Below, in pieces: positions 11,641-50,941 of a stretch of DNA of 64,000 nt. Each line of letters begins with the position of its first letter. The stretch's first letter is position 1. The DNA comes from Lamellibrachia satsuma (lineage: Eukaryota; Annelida; Polychaeta; Sabellida; Siboglinidae). Under the pieces are notes generated by a model, which searched no databases, was not told the DNA's origin, and worked only from the letters and a program-made list of their open reading frames with translations. The translations under genes were made by a program, and so were the position numbers. The stretch is taken from positions 536,001 to 600,000 of the forward strand of contig BSQZ01000105.1 in NCBI GenBank assembly GCA_033239005.1, read 5' to 3'.

Positions 11641-12244
11641 CACATGCACACCACCCGCTGACAACATGTTATTTAAAGCCAGTTTTCAGTTGGCTGAGCA
11701 GCTATCTTTCCTCCACCTGCCAGGGTGTTTTTTGCTTTGTTTATTCAGTTTAGAGCATTGACAGATGGGAAACCAGTTCCTGATTGAGCAGGTCTTTTCT
11801 GAAGCCATAAACTTATCAGTCTGCTGGTCTTTTCTTGTTGGAATAACATCTTTGCCATTGTATGTAAATTGTTTATTGATTCATGCCCATTTTGCCTACT
11901 GTGGCTTTATGACTTGCCTACTGCCCAAATTAAGACCTACTCGCACTTTGCCTACTCTTGGATCACTTGATCTACCAGCTACATGTACATGGTTTGACTT
12001 CAACGTGTCACTTGATCTACCAGCTACATGTACATGGTTTGACTTCAACATGATCAAACGCTAAGTATAGGTTTATTGAGAGTAGGCAAAATGATAATAC
12101 TATCAGTTGGTGAAATGGGGATACCCCCCTTTATTTACCCAGGCATAGATTGAGATAGAGGATACCAACAACTTTTACTATCTCTTCAAAAGACTCACTC
12201 AGGGTGGATGTCTGTGTCTTTCAGAGAGAAAGCAAAATTTGGAT

Positions 12245-12352
12245 GGCTGAAATTGTACCAAGTTTCGAACTGACAGGAGGTGGACTTGAACCTCAGTCCC
12301 TTCAATCGACAGTGTGGTGCTCTAACAGTTAGACCACTCACTGTGCCCTAAA
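12245..12352 (-). mobile_element. tRNA-derived SINE head, minus strand
   Basis: The minus strand reads gggcacagtgagtggtctaa, resembling a tRNA A box, and then GGTTCAAGTCC (12282-12292), a perfect B box. The two boxes are spaced as in a tRNA gene. The rest does not fold as a clean tRNA, so I call it a SINE head and not a tRNA gene. Its body differs from the other SINE family. Confidence 0.55.
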
Positions 12353-13177
12353 GATGAGAGCCAATGCGTTTGCAGTCAAATAAATAAAGGGAACATACTT
12401 TGAGTAATTTAATTCCTTCCCAGTGCCCCAAAAACTTATATTCATCTGAAGAGGTGCCCTGTTTTCAGTTCATGCACTGTGTGCCTCTCTGAAAACCTGC
12501 ACCAGTCATGTTTAGTTGTGAAGCTGTGTTATAAACTTGTAATCAAATGGAATTCGAAGCATGTCATGTCCTGGTAGTGAAACAGGTCATTTCTAGTTGT
12601 TATGTGCATGACTGCATGTAAGTCATGTTAATGTGTTGATTTATGGTAATTTACCATGGGGTGGGTAAATTGGATTTGCACAATGTGTGTTGAGTAAGCA
12701 GGACTAGTTTATAGCATTAACATTTTAACTCCCCCATTTAACAGCACCCTGGGGGTAGACTGCTTGTGATAACATCTGTGTTGTCCAATGTGTGTTGTTA
12801 AAACAAACTAACCACTGTACACAGTAACTGATTTTTGCAATGAATGTAAGGTACCCTATTTTGCCTGCAAAGTTCTGAGAAAATAGTGTTTTCGTAAGAA
12901 GTAGTTTGGTAAAAAAAACTTATTTACACGTCTCAACTCCCGAGGTAAGTTGTTTCGTACAGATTACACATTTTAATTAAACATTTCCAAGGAATACAGC
13001 TGTATCCTGCATTTATACAGTATTGTCCCAAAACAATTCTTCAAACAACCCGTTGTGAGATAAGAAAGTGACCCCCTTATAGAATATATTTTTTTAAAAC
13101 TACTATTTAAAAACAACATGGGTATGTATGTATGTAAATTTCATATACATTCTGAAGTAATAACGTAATTGTTTAGG

Positions 13178-13235
13178 ATGAGGGGTCACAATTCAATGGG
13201 CACATTGCAATAGAAAGTGATCCCCATAGAATGTT
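13178..13235. repeat. Dispersed repeat, also at 15360-15470
   Basis: ggggtcacaattcaatgggc followed by acattgcaatagaaagtgat is repeated in diverged form at 15385-15455 (ccacatttcaatgggcatat, then tgctatagaaaagtga). Confidence 0.6.
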
Positions 13236-13879
13236 GACCCAAATGTTAATTACTTATTGTCCATACTGCAATTTAAATATAACGTATGTATGTGAGTTTG
13301 ATATACATTCTTTTTATATTTTTTATTTGTATGTAGCATGTTAAAATATGTTTTATGCATGCACGATAATAGCTTGTATATAAACATTGTAATAACACAA
13401 TTAATCAGAATTAATAATAAAAAAATTATTAAATATACCAATACACGTTTAACTTTATGCAGGATTTTATTATATTTAACTAAATAAAAAATACCAAATG
13501 GCTATATTACATTGGAACTATGGTGTGTATGCATAAACAATGAACAACTTCATAACAATAATTTTTTTAATTATCCTCATTTATGTATATTGTTATATCC
13601 AATTACAAAATTATATCAATTACATTTAATTTTTTATTACAATTACAGTCATAATTTTCCAAATCAATTACAATTACACTGTTTCAATTTCAGTTACATT
13701 ATGCGGAACCAAATATATTCAGCATTTGTTAATTATGTATTTTTGCACGTTTTGCTGAACTTAAATATTTTGTACACAATTGATAAACAAATATAACGGT
13801 AATGTTTGTACATTTTGTTGAACTTTGAATTATACTAAATAAAAAGATAGCAGTTTAAAACATATTTTCGTTATCTCAA

Positions 13880-14020
13880 AATACAATGCAATATCCGGAC
13901 ATAATCCTACAGGACATATTCCTTACAGACAAAATCACAAAATATGAAAAGTGAACAAAATCCCACAGGACAAAATACAAAAATGTGAAAATGGACAAAA
14001 TCCCACACGCCATAATACAA
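13880..14020. repeat. Degenerate ~55-bp repeat with gacaaaatccc motifs
   Basis: Three diverged units containing ggacaaaatcccaca and aaaatatgaaaa. The origin is unknown; it could be a transposon end. Confidence 0.5.
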
Positions 14021-14839
14021 TATTTATTTGTAGTTCTTCTCTAAACATCTTTTCTAGTTTTGCAGACATTTATATATGTGCATTTCTTACATTTTTCTTC
14101 TGAAAATACTAATAATAGGGTATGATGTGTTAACTTTGAGGTTGTAGCTCCTGCTCTGAGCTAACATTCTTAATTGGTCTGCCCTTTGCTTTGTGTGAGT
14201 TGGGAATGGGGAGAGAGGTCATATAAATTGTCTTTGCCACCTGACCTGTCTCCAATCCACCACAACACAAGGGGTCTAATTGGCTTGCTAACTCTGCAAT
14301 GTTTCACAGAGTTGATATTTTCTGTAGCAATATCAGGCTACAGATCTTTCCATGTTATTTGAATACCAGCTTAGCCTTTGTCTGACAATGTATGTGCATT
14401 GTTTATTGCTTCCTGGCTGTTACCAACTTATTGAAAAGGCTAATCACTAAGGCTACCCACCACTAGCACCATGGACCAGTACCCACCAGACAGTGAATAC
14501 TGTAACTTAAATATAAATATATAAGCAGGTGTTATTATTAGTCTTGATTTTCAACTTATGTGAGACTTAAATTATATTTTTATTGACTATTCGTTCAGGT
14601 AGTTTGTAATATGAAACGTACTGTAATTGATTGTAATTTAAATAAATTTTCAATTATACAAAATATAAAAATTACAATTACATCAAAATTTCGAAACCAT
14701 AATCAATTACAATTACACAATTTTGCTGTAATCAATTACAATTACATAATTGGACCCTGCCCTGCACAAATCGGCCTAAGTTTGCCACCAACTTCTAACC
14801 GTTTATTATGTTTTGTGAGTTAGGACAGTATTGTCAACA

Positions 14840-15345
14840 GGGGGAGTGAGACAGACTGGACTAAGTGAGCTATATGAGAAAAGAACCATGAGAAAATGTT
14901 TACAAATCATGAGTGACTTGTGTCACATCCTTTCACAGTATTATGAGACACTAACATCAGGCAGGAGACTAAGAGCTTTCACTGCAAAGAAGGCGAAGAC
15001 ACTGAACAGTCTTGTTCCAATGTCAATCAAGATTATCAACAAATCTTAAATTATTTGAACGGAACCAGTCTATAATTTAGTGGGTATATTATTTATATAG
15101 AGTAAATTATTTTGTTTCATGTAGTCACTGAGTAATAATGTACAAACATTATCCATTGCTTGCCTTGTATATATATATTTTTATATTTCATAATATTTAA
15201 TAATGTTAATAATCAGTCTATTTTAAAATTTATATTTATTGTATACCTTTTATTTCTCCTTGTCACCTCCACCGTCATCAATGTACGAGTGAGAGGAGGT
15301 GAAAGTCCTCTTTTGAGAAATTCAATAAAGTATATTGTATATTTC
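14840..15345 (+). mobile_element. 3' end of a second LINE type (ORF2 C-terminus plus tail)
   Basis: The frame at 14831-15049 ends with SGRRLRAFTAKKAKTLNSLV and then PMSIKIINKS. This matches the common non-LTR ORF2 ending of the form SGRRyR...NSFvP.sIklLN. It is followed by an AT-rich untranslated tail ending in caataaagtatattgta near 15340. Only the end survives, in the sense orientation relative to PAK. Confidence 0.6.
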
Positions 15346-15482
15346 AGCATAATTTTTTAGGATGGGGGACACATTTCTATAGTGGGGGCCACATTTCAAT
15401 GGGCATATTGCTATAGAAAAGTGAACCTGAGGTCACAATTCTATATAGGAAAGTGACCCGCGGTTACTGTTCTATACCACAC

Positions 15483-16012
15483 CGGACTCTGTGCTAAAAC
15501 TGTGAGGTTTGACGATAAAACGACTGTGTTAAAATTTCAGAGCAATCCGTTGAGAGGAAGTGACCGTTTATATGACACAAAGTTTACCATTATACATTTA
15601 TACAAATTTATCCCCAACATTTCAATATCTATATATTTAATGCGACATCTAAAAAATTACTGAACCGATTTTCATTATTTTTCATGAGTCAAGGTTTATT
15701 CACTTAAAAATTTAGCTCAATCAACCAGTTAGGATTCCAAGCTCTAACCGATTGATTGATCTAAAATTTTCACAGAGAAAACCTTGTCTGATGAATAGGT
15801 CATAGTGAAAAATAGATGAAATCAGTTCAGTTGTTTTCGAGATATTGCATTATATATATAGATATTGATATTTATGGGTTAAATTTGTGTATCTGTATAA
15901 TGGTAAACTTTGTGTCGTTTGAGCGGTGAGTTCTTCGCAACGCATCATTGTGAAATTTTATTAACACATTTGTTTTCTCATCAAACTCACCTTTTTAGCC
16001 CAAAGCCCTGTT
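15483..16012. mobile_element. Foldback/MITE-like element with long inverted arms
   Basis: The left arm (about 15483-15600) and right arm (about 15885-16012) are inverted copies. For example gacacaaagtttaccattat at 15576 is the reverse complement of the sequence near 15900-15920. Outside this, ggactctgtgctaaaa is mirrored imperfectly near 16000. The central 280 bp contains ctgaaccgattttcatt, a phrase common in non-autonomous transposons of many invertebrates. No ORF is present. Confidence 0.65.
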
Positions 16013-16019
16013 TGTTTGA

Positions 16020-19000
16020 ATAAAAAAAAATTTTCCCATACAAAACTTATCCACCCTAGTATACAGTGTCTAAAACAGCAGTCAACATGCATACCATCGA
16101 CCAGTGCCATCAGCCTGGGATGTTTTAGACCAGTACCAGCATGCCAGGAATCAGCAACCCAGTGGTATATTATATGCCATAGTCGACCTAATAAGCTTGC
16201 ATTATTCTTGAGGAAAAATTGGGCCATGGTAAAATGTCAAGTAATCTGTTCTCATAAGCATACATCAAAACAACTTCTAGACAATAGGGTAACTGTTTAA
16301 CACCAGTGGTGTCATTTGAGAGATAATAGAAACTAACCATTTGCAACTAAAATCAAGGATATTATGCCAATGGTTTACTCAGAATGTGTTCTAAAAGTGG
16401 GATATTTTGGTAATTTCTCCAACTGACGATACTTGATGATACGAACAGCATTTTGTTTGGTCTTAATAAAACATTAGAACACTTACCAGTGTGTTTACAC
16501 AGTAGACTACCACATTTAGATGGGACCAAAATACTACCAATTCACCTAGATAAATAGTTACTTTAGTTATGTCATGGGTGGTGATGATTTGGTCAATACT
16601 GTCATGCCGTCATTAAACCACAGTGTGCAGGAAATCATGCCAGGACACACAATAAGGGCCACTATTAGATGTGTTGTTTATTTCAGTCAGCCAGCTGTCA
16701 GTTGTGTTTTTACACACTAGGTGGATTATTTGTAGGTGGTCTTATTTCCAAGATTAATAACTTGGTGACACCGTGCGTGAGCACAGGTCCAAAGTCCAAG
16801 TATGGCTTTGTTAGTAACGAAATAATTTGTCATGGGTCTGGCTTTTCCTTCTCAGACAAAACATTTAACTATTCAGTTTAAGTTGTACACTGACTTGTAG
16901 AATTTGGAGGGGATCCAAAGAAATTACTCTGTGTAAGGGCATCTCTCTTGTTAGAACACCTGCAGCTAATTACATATTGAGCAGGGGCTTAATTAGTAAG
17001 TTGCCATGATTATGTGGTCCTCCCTTCTCTCAAATGACTAGATAGCAGGCAGATTATAGACTTGTTGGTGTCTGTGAACTGGGCTGCTTTATCCAAGTGC
17101 ACAACTAAATGTTTGCATTAGGTAATGTTAATGAGGTTGATGCTAATTAATGTTGCCAGTAGTTTCCTGTGCAGTTAGTTAAAATCACCGGATTATTTGT
17201 GGAATTCTGACTAAGACAGTCTAGAACTTTGTAGAATCTCGCATATGCGGTATTCCGTGAAGAACTTGTGGTATGTTGTGATATACCAGTCGATAGGTAA
17301 AACTCTCTTTTTGTTTAGTTTAGTGGTACTAGTAACCGGAATCCCTGTGAACAGCATTCATCGCCATGTATCTTGCGATTATAAACCAGTAAATTACTCA
17401 TAATTTCACCAGTTAAAATGTTTTGTTTTCTTTCTTTGTATCTTTAGCTATTTTTCACCAATGACTGGTGCTATCTGCTGGGTGCCCATGGTTCCATATA
17501 CCGAATGTTGGTGTAGAGTGCCTTGATAAAGTAGACATATCAGATTCCAACATTAACATCATGACAACAAGTCTATAACATGATCTCCAGTGAGTCCAGT
17601 CATCATTAAAGTCAAAAGTTGTGGTGTAACCTATCTTTTTGTAAATTAATAGGTGCTGTGACAGGCAAATGATTCTCTGTTGGCACTGCCTGATCTGTTG
17701 GCACTGCATGATCTGCTGGGATATCAACAGTCTATCTGGTGTCTGTGGAGTCCACTAAGCAGTACTGGTACCCCAGTGAATTAATCAACAGATGAGATGG
17801 GATAATTTCGCATCTGGCTTGTGTTAGGGCCTGTAAACTTAGCATTAGTGGAGTGGTTAGGAGTTGACAGCGTTGATTTCCATGACAGTCTAATCCATTT
17901 CAATCAAGATTCAATTAAATGCACTGCTGCCTTGGCAATTTGTCCCTGCTTGTGGTAGACCATCTTTAAATTATAGTATTTTTGACATGTCATTTGTGTG
18001 TTTGTTTTTTTTAATAAAATTATGATTTATAATATTGATGATTGCAGAGCTCTGTTTGATTGCAGGTTTTTTCATATTACCAAAGGAGTAAAGTCTTTTG
18101 TAAATATAGCATAAATCAGTTGCATTTATGTCACTGGACTCGTTGCTTTGATTTGGTAGATTAAATATGTAAATGTAAGTCCAGTTCCCAGTCATTCAGA
18201 CATTTCTATATGGCTCCTGTTTTGTGGCATGAAAAGTTGAAAACACGCGCGCTCGCACACGCACACGTACACACGTTAATCCCACACTGTTTTGTTGAGT
18301 GTATTTACATACACAGTACCCAAACTGCCCTCTAGGCCACCTGTAAACAAACCATAAACACATTAAACATGAACAATGGGTGTGCTTATTCTGCATAGTT
18401 TATGTTCATGCATCACAGAGTGGGTACTGTTGAATGCCTAAGGCTGCAGGGCCTTGATAGGTTTTACATTTACCCCCGGGGGGATCTTTTTCTTTCCCTG
18501 AGACATACACTTATATAAAACTTGCAGTGGTTTTTAAGGTCCAACTCTCGTGGGCAGTGCAGAATGTCATACCCATGGCAAAAGCTTAATTTTTTCTTAA
18601 TAAATTATGTTACATTAGTATTAGTAATATATAATTTATATCTCATATGGACAAATTGCAAGTGTGAAAGGCCTTAAAAATGCTAAGTGAATGAGAGACT
18701 TGCTTTTTGTGTTACAATTGGATGACATAATTATTACATATTTCCAGTTTCTTTCTAGTGCGCCTTGTGATAGCCAAGGAAACAAAGAACACCTTGACGG
18801 TAGACCTTATGAAATGATTGGGTACTTAATAATATACGAACACTTCCGTCGCGCCTCGGAGACCCAGGCTCAGGGTGCATCTGAATGAAAGGGTTATGAA
18901 ATCTTGAAATTGACGAACAAATGGTGCAATGTTAAAGTTGTCAATAGATGAATGAATATGCTAAATATGCTGTATCTGTTTTTTTCTTCAAGCAGTTCTC

Positions 19001-21710
19001 CCTATGGAACATTGATGATGGAGGGGTGGGGGAGTGTGTCATAACAATGGGGTAACTAACTTTCCTGTGGATGTTGTCAGTGGTATCAATTGGGCGTTGA
19101 TTGAACTCCCCAGAAGTTCTAGGAAAATATGGTGTTTGTAAACATTCAGGTTTCACATGTGCGCTGGTGACAATCACATTACTTGGAATGTGCGCTGGTG
19201 ACAATCACATGGTAAAGCAGTTAAAGCTTTCAGCCATTACACATCAATACAGACAGTGCTGTGCCTGTGTTGGACACACGTGTGTTTCTGTATGTCTAGC
19301 ATGATTACTATGGATTCGTAATATCCACTCTGACCGTTCCTGCACTGATTTACTGTTTGACCTCAACTTAGGAATGTGTTCCATTCAGGTGCGGTTTGTC
19401 AGGTGTGCCTGCGTACAGACGTTGTTAAAGATAGAGGTAAATATTTAATTGGCTCAGGGATTGTGTTGTCGTACTGGTCTAGTACAAATCACTCCGTTTT
19501 CGTGCTATGGCCACTAGAGCACCTCATTTAGAGACTAAACCTTTAACTAATGACCTTGTAAGAATGAATACGTGTTCATTGTGTGCCATTTCTTGTCTTT
19601 AATGGTCCCACGGCTAGAGCCAGGTACATCTATAAATGTACCTTTAACGTGTACATCGCTGCGGCTGATATATCTGGCAAGACGTGGGGGCAGTGCCAGT
19701 TTAGAATCTAAAGTAATACAGTCAGTTTGAATGTAGTTCAGTGCATACAACAAGTGGAAAATGTCGCGAAAATTAATCCTCAGATTGTTGGTAGGAAAGA
19801 AAGAGGCAGCCTCAATGAATGAATGTGTCACGTAATAAAATTAAATTTTTTGGGTAAGTAATAATATTTTCTAAATAACTAGTGCTATCAAGTTTAAATA
19901 CACGTGTAAGCAAGTGTAAACATATCACATTGGAAGTTTAATAGTTTATTCCCACAACTTTATTTCCGTAATAATTTTTGCGTGTGTCGTGTTAAAGGTC
20001 CTTGAATATGAATAAGAATAAACTAAAACAGCACAACTCCCAGAAGCTAGATGCATCATACAGTCGTATAGGTGTTGTACCCCTCAGATACTGAGTAAGT
20101 GTATAATGAGGTTACCCAGTGTTCTCTTGTGCAACCAGTCAGTTCTGGTGCAGTCCGGTGACTGAGGCTACGTCACATGGACAGACATGATCAACAGCAG
20201 TAGGCCTGCTTCTCTACCTTTGGGAAATCTAATGTAAATGCGATGTGTTAAACCAGAAAAAAGTCTTGGGTGAAAGTCTGGCAGATAACATGTACAAGCA
20301 AGCGGAGATGGCTAGAGAAAGAACATCACCTCAATGGGTATTCACATACAAAGTCAATGTTTAACATTATATCACTGTGACTAATGTTTAGACAACACAG
20401 GACACTTCAACCCGTAACTGTATGTATAGTTTTGTATACCAACGGTATCTGTACATGACACACTATCAGTGGAATGTCAAGTGTGGTGTCTTTGGCTGGT
20501 AGCCAAGTAAGCTCACCATGCTCACATTGTCAAGAAAATGTTGTCACCTTGTCCTGGGAATGTTGTCACCTGCCAGGTGCATTGCTGACACACACCCCAA
20601 GGGTGTGGTGACATGTTTACTTCCTTTTATAACTGCACCTACCCTCTCGGTACTCTTGGGAATATATATATATATATGCAACTCAGTTGCCTAACTGCAT
20701 ACTGGCAACAGTTGTTTACTCTGTTTCCCAGAAGTTGATAAGGTAACAGTTAACCAGAGCTGTACTGCACTATAATTGCTATTGCTGGTGTGTATGTGGG
20801 GCAATGTATTGAGGCCTGGCTTAGTAGATACATTTGTTTTAAAGCTTCACAAAGACGTGTCTATGACATTGAATACACAGGCACACCCATGCTTGTCTCA
20901 TTGAATGTTATCATAACTTCAAACTCTGTAACTGTAAGAGTCTTAATAATGCCTATGTTATTCAATTGTGTTATTCTATTCGTGTTAATATTCGTATTTG
21001 CATATGCAAAAGATATATATAAGTAACTTTTTAGGCTGTTAGCATTGCCCCTATAACAAGGTCATGAAGCATCCCTTTGATGTCAGTTTCCAGCAGTGTA
21101 ATTTATGTAAGCCACATCTTTACCATCCTTTCATGTGGATTACCAGTCTCAGCATACACCTTGTGATGTCAGTGCATGTCAGCATCCCAACTTTCTTGGG
21201 AACATTCTGAGTTGTTTTGATGTTTTTTGATGAAAACATGTACATAACTGTCGGTTCCTATCCAGTAAGTGGCAGAACAGGCATAACTCATTTTGTAATA
21301 ATATTCTCTTTAGGTACACAGAGTCGTGGACACCCCTGGTTGGTTCAGGCTGTTTACTGTGTCAGGAAAGGTGACAGGAATGGAAGTAGCAGTTATACAA
21401 ATACACTGTATAACACTGAAGTTCGTGTGGCTACTTTTGATAAGTTCCCTCATCCATTCAGGTTGCCTTGCATGTGCCACAATGTAGCCCTGCTACAAGA
21501 ATGCCCGCACTAAATGGATGTAATCAAAGAGAAGAAGTACATAAATGTAAAATATTTATTGCACATTGCAATAATGGTCTGTCGTTTGGAGCAGAAATAG
21601 TGATATTGGGTAATTGAGTTTGAATAAATACACTATCAGTTGTAGTAACCCAAGTAATCATAATACAATTTTATATGCAATTCTTTATAGCAAAGTGACT
21701 TTTTTGCATT
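16020..21710. other. Presumed first intron of PAK: no gene recognised
   Basis: About 5.7 kb of mostly unique AT-rich sequence. Short reading frames occur, but none shows a known domain or a convincing exon structure. Only small simple repeats were seen, such as a short CA-rich run at 18245-18280. Confidence 0.5.
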
Positions 21711-21715
21711 AGTTT

Positions 21716-22130
21716 ATTACATGGTGGACACATGGTGACTTTTACATTAGTTTACTATACATGGTATTACATGGTGGACACATGGTGACTTTTACATTAG
21801 TTTACTATACATGGTATTACATGGTGGACACATGGTGACTTTTGCATTAGTTTACTATACATGGTATTACATGGTGGACACATGGTGACTTTTGCATTAG
21901 TTTACTATACATTGTATTACATGGTGAACACATGGTGACTTTTGCATTAGTTTACTATACATGGTATTACATGGTGGACACATGGTGACTTTTTTTGTGT
22001 TAGTTTATTAAATGGTGAACACATGGTGACTTTTTTGCATTAGTTTATATTACATGGTGAACACATAGTGATTTTTTTGCATTAATTTATTACATGGTGG
22101 ACACATGGTGACTTTTTTGTGTTAGTTTAT
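21716..22130. repeat. 50-bp tandem repeat, then shorter diverged units
   Basis: About five units of 50 bp containing atggtggacacatggtgact and tagtttactatacatgg, followed by three or four shortened units without the ctatacatggtatt part. The array is about 170 bp before the first PAK coding exon. Confidence 0.9.
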
Positions 22131-22200
22131 TACAACAATAAAAAAATAGTATCTTGGAAAAAATTATTGTGTGCATGGATTGCTAGTGAAATGACATTTA

Positions 22201-22203
<3 letters not shown>

Positions 22204-22273
<70 letters not shown>
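22204..22273. repeat. (TA)n microsatellite just before the PAK start-codon exon
   Basis: About 70 bp of TA, ending about 20 bp before the acceptor tttgtttctag at 22294. It therefore covers the expected branch-point region. Confidence 0.95.
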
Positions 22274-22278
<5 letters not shown>

Positions 22279-22300
22279 TATTGTTTGTTTCTAGCACACC

Positions 22301-47383
<25,083 letters not shown>

Positions 47384-47974
47384 CGCTGCTGTGCAACCCA
47401 AGTCCTTGTGGCTCGTGTGGCATCTTCGTGCAGTTTCATCAACATTTGCATGCAGTGTTTGTGCGATGTTTAATCATAGCCCCACTCACTGGAATTCAGT
47501 AGCAAGCAGCATGGCCAGCCAACATGCGGACATTACTGCAGATTACCGACGTCTAAGTGGCCCGATTCAGCTATGACATTGCTGTGTGATTTGTGCAAAT
47601 TACTGGGCAAAGTATTACCGCAAAATGGTTGCATGACTGGACAAGAAGCAAAACGTGTTTGTGTGCGTGATGGGTGAGATTTAAAAGTCGCCGAGCAACA
47701 CTGAACTACAAAAGTTGTGAGCGAAACCAGGGACAATCCTGAGCGTTTTTCGTAGGGGAGGTTTCATTACGTAACGTGAGTTGAAACGTGCCTGACTTCG
47801 GTGCCTTTGGGTGATCACAATATGTAAATAACCGTGTTGCATTGTAAGGACAATATAGTGTCACAAGAAGGTACAACCAGCTGTAGAGCACCTTGTTTGG
47901 TTGGTTCATGCCATGTACTAACATAGAAGGTGAGCGTTTTAGCGACACTGGCGTAACATATGGTACATGGTGAA

Positions 47975-47980
47975 AATAAA
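47975..47980 (+). terminator. Proximal poly(A) signal AATAAA, PAK
   Basis: AATAAA about 590 bp after the stop, in an AT-rich setting without a strong GT-rich element after it. Confidence 0.35.
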
Positions 47981-49078
47981 ATGTAATATATTATATAAAC
48001 AAAAATGTTCATCCGATGAACAGAAATGTTATATTTCTATGTATTTCATTTTACATCAAAATAATGTGTATCTTAAAACCTATTTGTCGATTTACTAGCA
48101 GTCTGCATGTAAAATATGCAATTATTTTTATATTTCTACAGTCTAGCTATAGGCGTCTGTACAGGATGTGTAGACTATTAGTAGAGGTATTTTAGAGAGT
48201 AGCCTGAACTAAACCCAGGAAAGTTGTTTTCTTTTAACTTGCCTTCACACATTTATCATGGGCAGTAACATATCTTTTGTTGAATATTTTAAAGCCAGCT
48301 GACCTACTACATATCTGTGCGATTACAAACCGATTTCGTTCCTTTTATCGACGTCATATCCGCTGTTGGAATAATTTTACAAAGAGCTGTTGCTTTTAAC
48401 AATGTTGACTTTGCATGTATTTATTTTGTTTTAGAAAGTTGGTAGAATTGTCGATTGCAGTAGAATTGGACTGTTTTCGAAGTGTCATATTTTTAACCTA
48501 ATCTGTTGTTTTATTAGTTTTGTGATTTTTTATGTAACTGGAACAAGAACTATCTTTAGAGAACTTTTATTTGGTGAGTAAAGGCTACACTATGATTATG
48601 ACATTGTACATTCAAAGTGGTGCAAAATGAAGAATATCGAGTATCTGTATTGGCAATAGTTGTTGTTAAAGTTTTAGTAATTATGTAGTTAGTTATTTCC
48701 AAAAGCTACTGTTGTACATGGCATCTAATGTATAGATGGGTACAACTTTCCATATGTGAGACGGTAAGATTAGTATTTGTGACTGTTCCCCAGTTTACTA
48801 ACTGATAAAAAGACAAGAATTTGATATGCTTTTGCAGCCTAACACACATGGATCAGTTGGTCATTTTTCGTGGACTTAGCTGTGTATGCAACTGTATAAG
48901 GAGAGATACAGCCAGATCGTTGCTGCAGGCAATCTGCAAGTTTTAGACTTGTTCCTGTGTTATTTATAAAGTCCAGATTCTACAAGTACAGGTCTAGCTT
49001 TTTGTAGCATACTGGTGTATAGGATTGCTCTGGCGAAGTCAGGAGCTCATTTTGGCATACCCGTGTCCAGGCAGAGAT

Positions 49079-49280
49079 GTTAACTAAAATGTAATTGTAA
49101 TATCTTGTAAGTATGAGATGTTAATTAAACTGTAATTGTAATATCTTGTAAGCATGAGATGTTAACTAAAGTGTAATTGTAATATCTTGTAAGCATGAGA
49201 TGTTAACTAAAGTGTAATTGTAATATCTTGTAAGCATGAGATGTTAACTAAAGTGTAATTGTAATATCTTGTAAGCATGA
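49079..49280. repeat. 41-bp tandem repeat, 5 copies
   Basis: Units contain atgttaactaaagtgtaatt followed by gtaatatcttgtaagcatgag. It lies within the putative PAK 3' UTR. Confidence 0.95.
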
Positions 49281-50935
49281 GAACAAATGCTGCTTTTTGG
49301 CATCCTGAGTTTTTTGCACGAGCCAAAGAGACAGTGAGTAGAATGTGGCGAGAAATGTAAAGTCGTATTTTAGCTGGCGTCTTGTAGCAAAGGCTGTGGC
49401 ATAGTAGTTGTGCTTCATTGTCAAATAGATCTGTCTAACTTTAGGTGCCCTCTGGCATATCTGCAGGTATGTGTACATATGTATGTAGGCATATATTTAG
49501 TGTACAAAAGCATACACCTGTAACTGCAACCTATGGTTCAGCATAATGATTGAATGTCTGAAGAATGTTCTATCATAACATGAATGATCATAGTTGCTTC
49601 ATGAATTAATATGTATCCCCCAGTATCGAATGCAGTATCCATATCATTTAATGCTGAAGCCTAGGCTATGACTATCTTGAAATGGTCGTATCTCGGTAAT
49701 GAAAAAGTCAGACACTACGTTATGGCTGTCATAATTGGTTGCATTATTGGTACCTATATGTTATGTCATCCCGCACTGTCTTGAAGGTTATTTGGTTCCA
49801 CACGGTGTCCTGAAACGTGGTCAATATCTGGAGTACAAAGTTTAGTGTATACTACCAAATAGATGCGCAGTATATGGTTCAACTAAAGGCAAGGTAGAAT
49901 TGCTTTAGACATTATCACAGCCATAGTAACTGGGCAGATTTTCTTGTATGAAAGTGTAAAGTAAATGCTGATTTTGCTTGTGTCAGACTCATGGAGAACA
50001 CTTTGAAATAGTGGTCTTTTATTAGGTGTGTGGTATCATGCCTATTGTATTATGGGGTCATGCCATGAATTAATTAAATCATATTTGTTTTAGATGCTCT
50101 TAATCATCGTGTAGAAATGTTGATTTTAGTGTATTGGCTCATGCTATGATAATTATGTGATTTAACGCTTGACATTTTGTACACCATATTTTGAAATACC
50201 ATGCAAATTATGAATATGGTGCATTTTAAAGAGTAATATTCTTATAGCAACCACGGTGTACCCTTGAAATGCAATATTATTCGTGTTGTGATTTGTTGGC
50301 TTGACGTGTCAGTCCATGATCATGTTTAGGTTGGCTGCTTATTTAGCTAAAGTGGGTTAAGTTATTTTAAAACCACAGTAGCCTTCAGCTGGCTGCCTCT
50401 GTAGTCTTAAGAGGATCGTAGTATTTTAAAACCATATCAGGCTGGTTGTTTTCTAGAAGTGTTTGATGGATAGCAACATATTTTATGACCATTGTGTATC
50501 TGTACATATGCTACAAAGTAGTCGGTGATTATTGTACAGCACTGACATGCATCTGAAACGCTGGTATTTTACTATTATTCAATGATTGCCCGAGATACTT
50601 CTGAAAGACTGGTATTCAGCCATTCTCAACCATACCAGCAAAGTGTAAAAAGTAAGGTTGCTGCGAAATGCTTGTAGGAATAATCGGCTGAATTTATCTT
50701 AGCATCATGGCAAGCAGTTTCTGTTGAATTACACTCGAACTTATTATTTACAATAGGGTGTTTACAGCTTTATTTCAACGACACAGTCGGATTCAGTGAT
50801 TGAGACAGTTACAACTGACGTTGTTGAAACATGCGTGTGTCAAGAAGGACGCGTTGAATATAGAACTGAGCAATGTTGTGTGCTCGCACAACGTGCATGC
50901 ATGTTGTGTGTTGATTTCAGAAAGCATTTATATCA

Positions 50936-50941
50936 AATAAA
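50936..50941 (+). terminator. Distal poly(A) signal AATAAA, PAK
   Basis: AATAAA followed after about 25 bp by a GT-rich stretch (gaagtttgtgttctg). It fits as the main end of the gene, just before a SINE. Confidence 0.5.

Noticed and set aside
19547..19831. 94-codon minus-strand ORF
   Set aside because: It looks slightly coding by composition but no family motif or neighbouring exon could be found.
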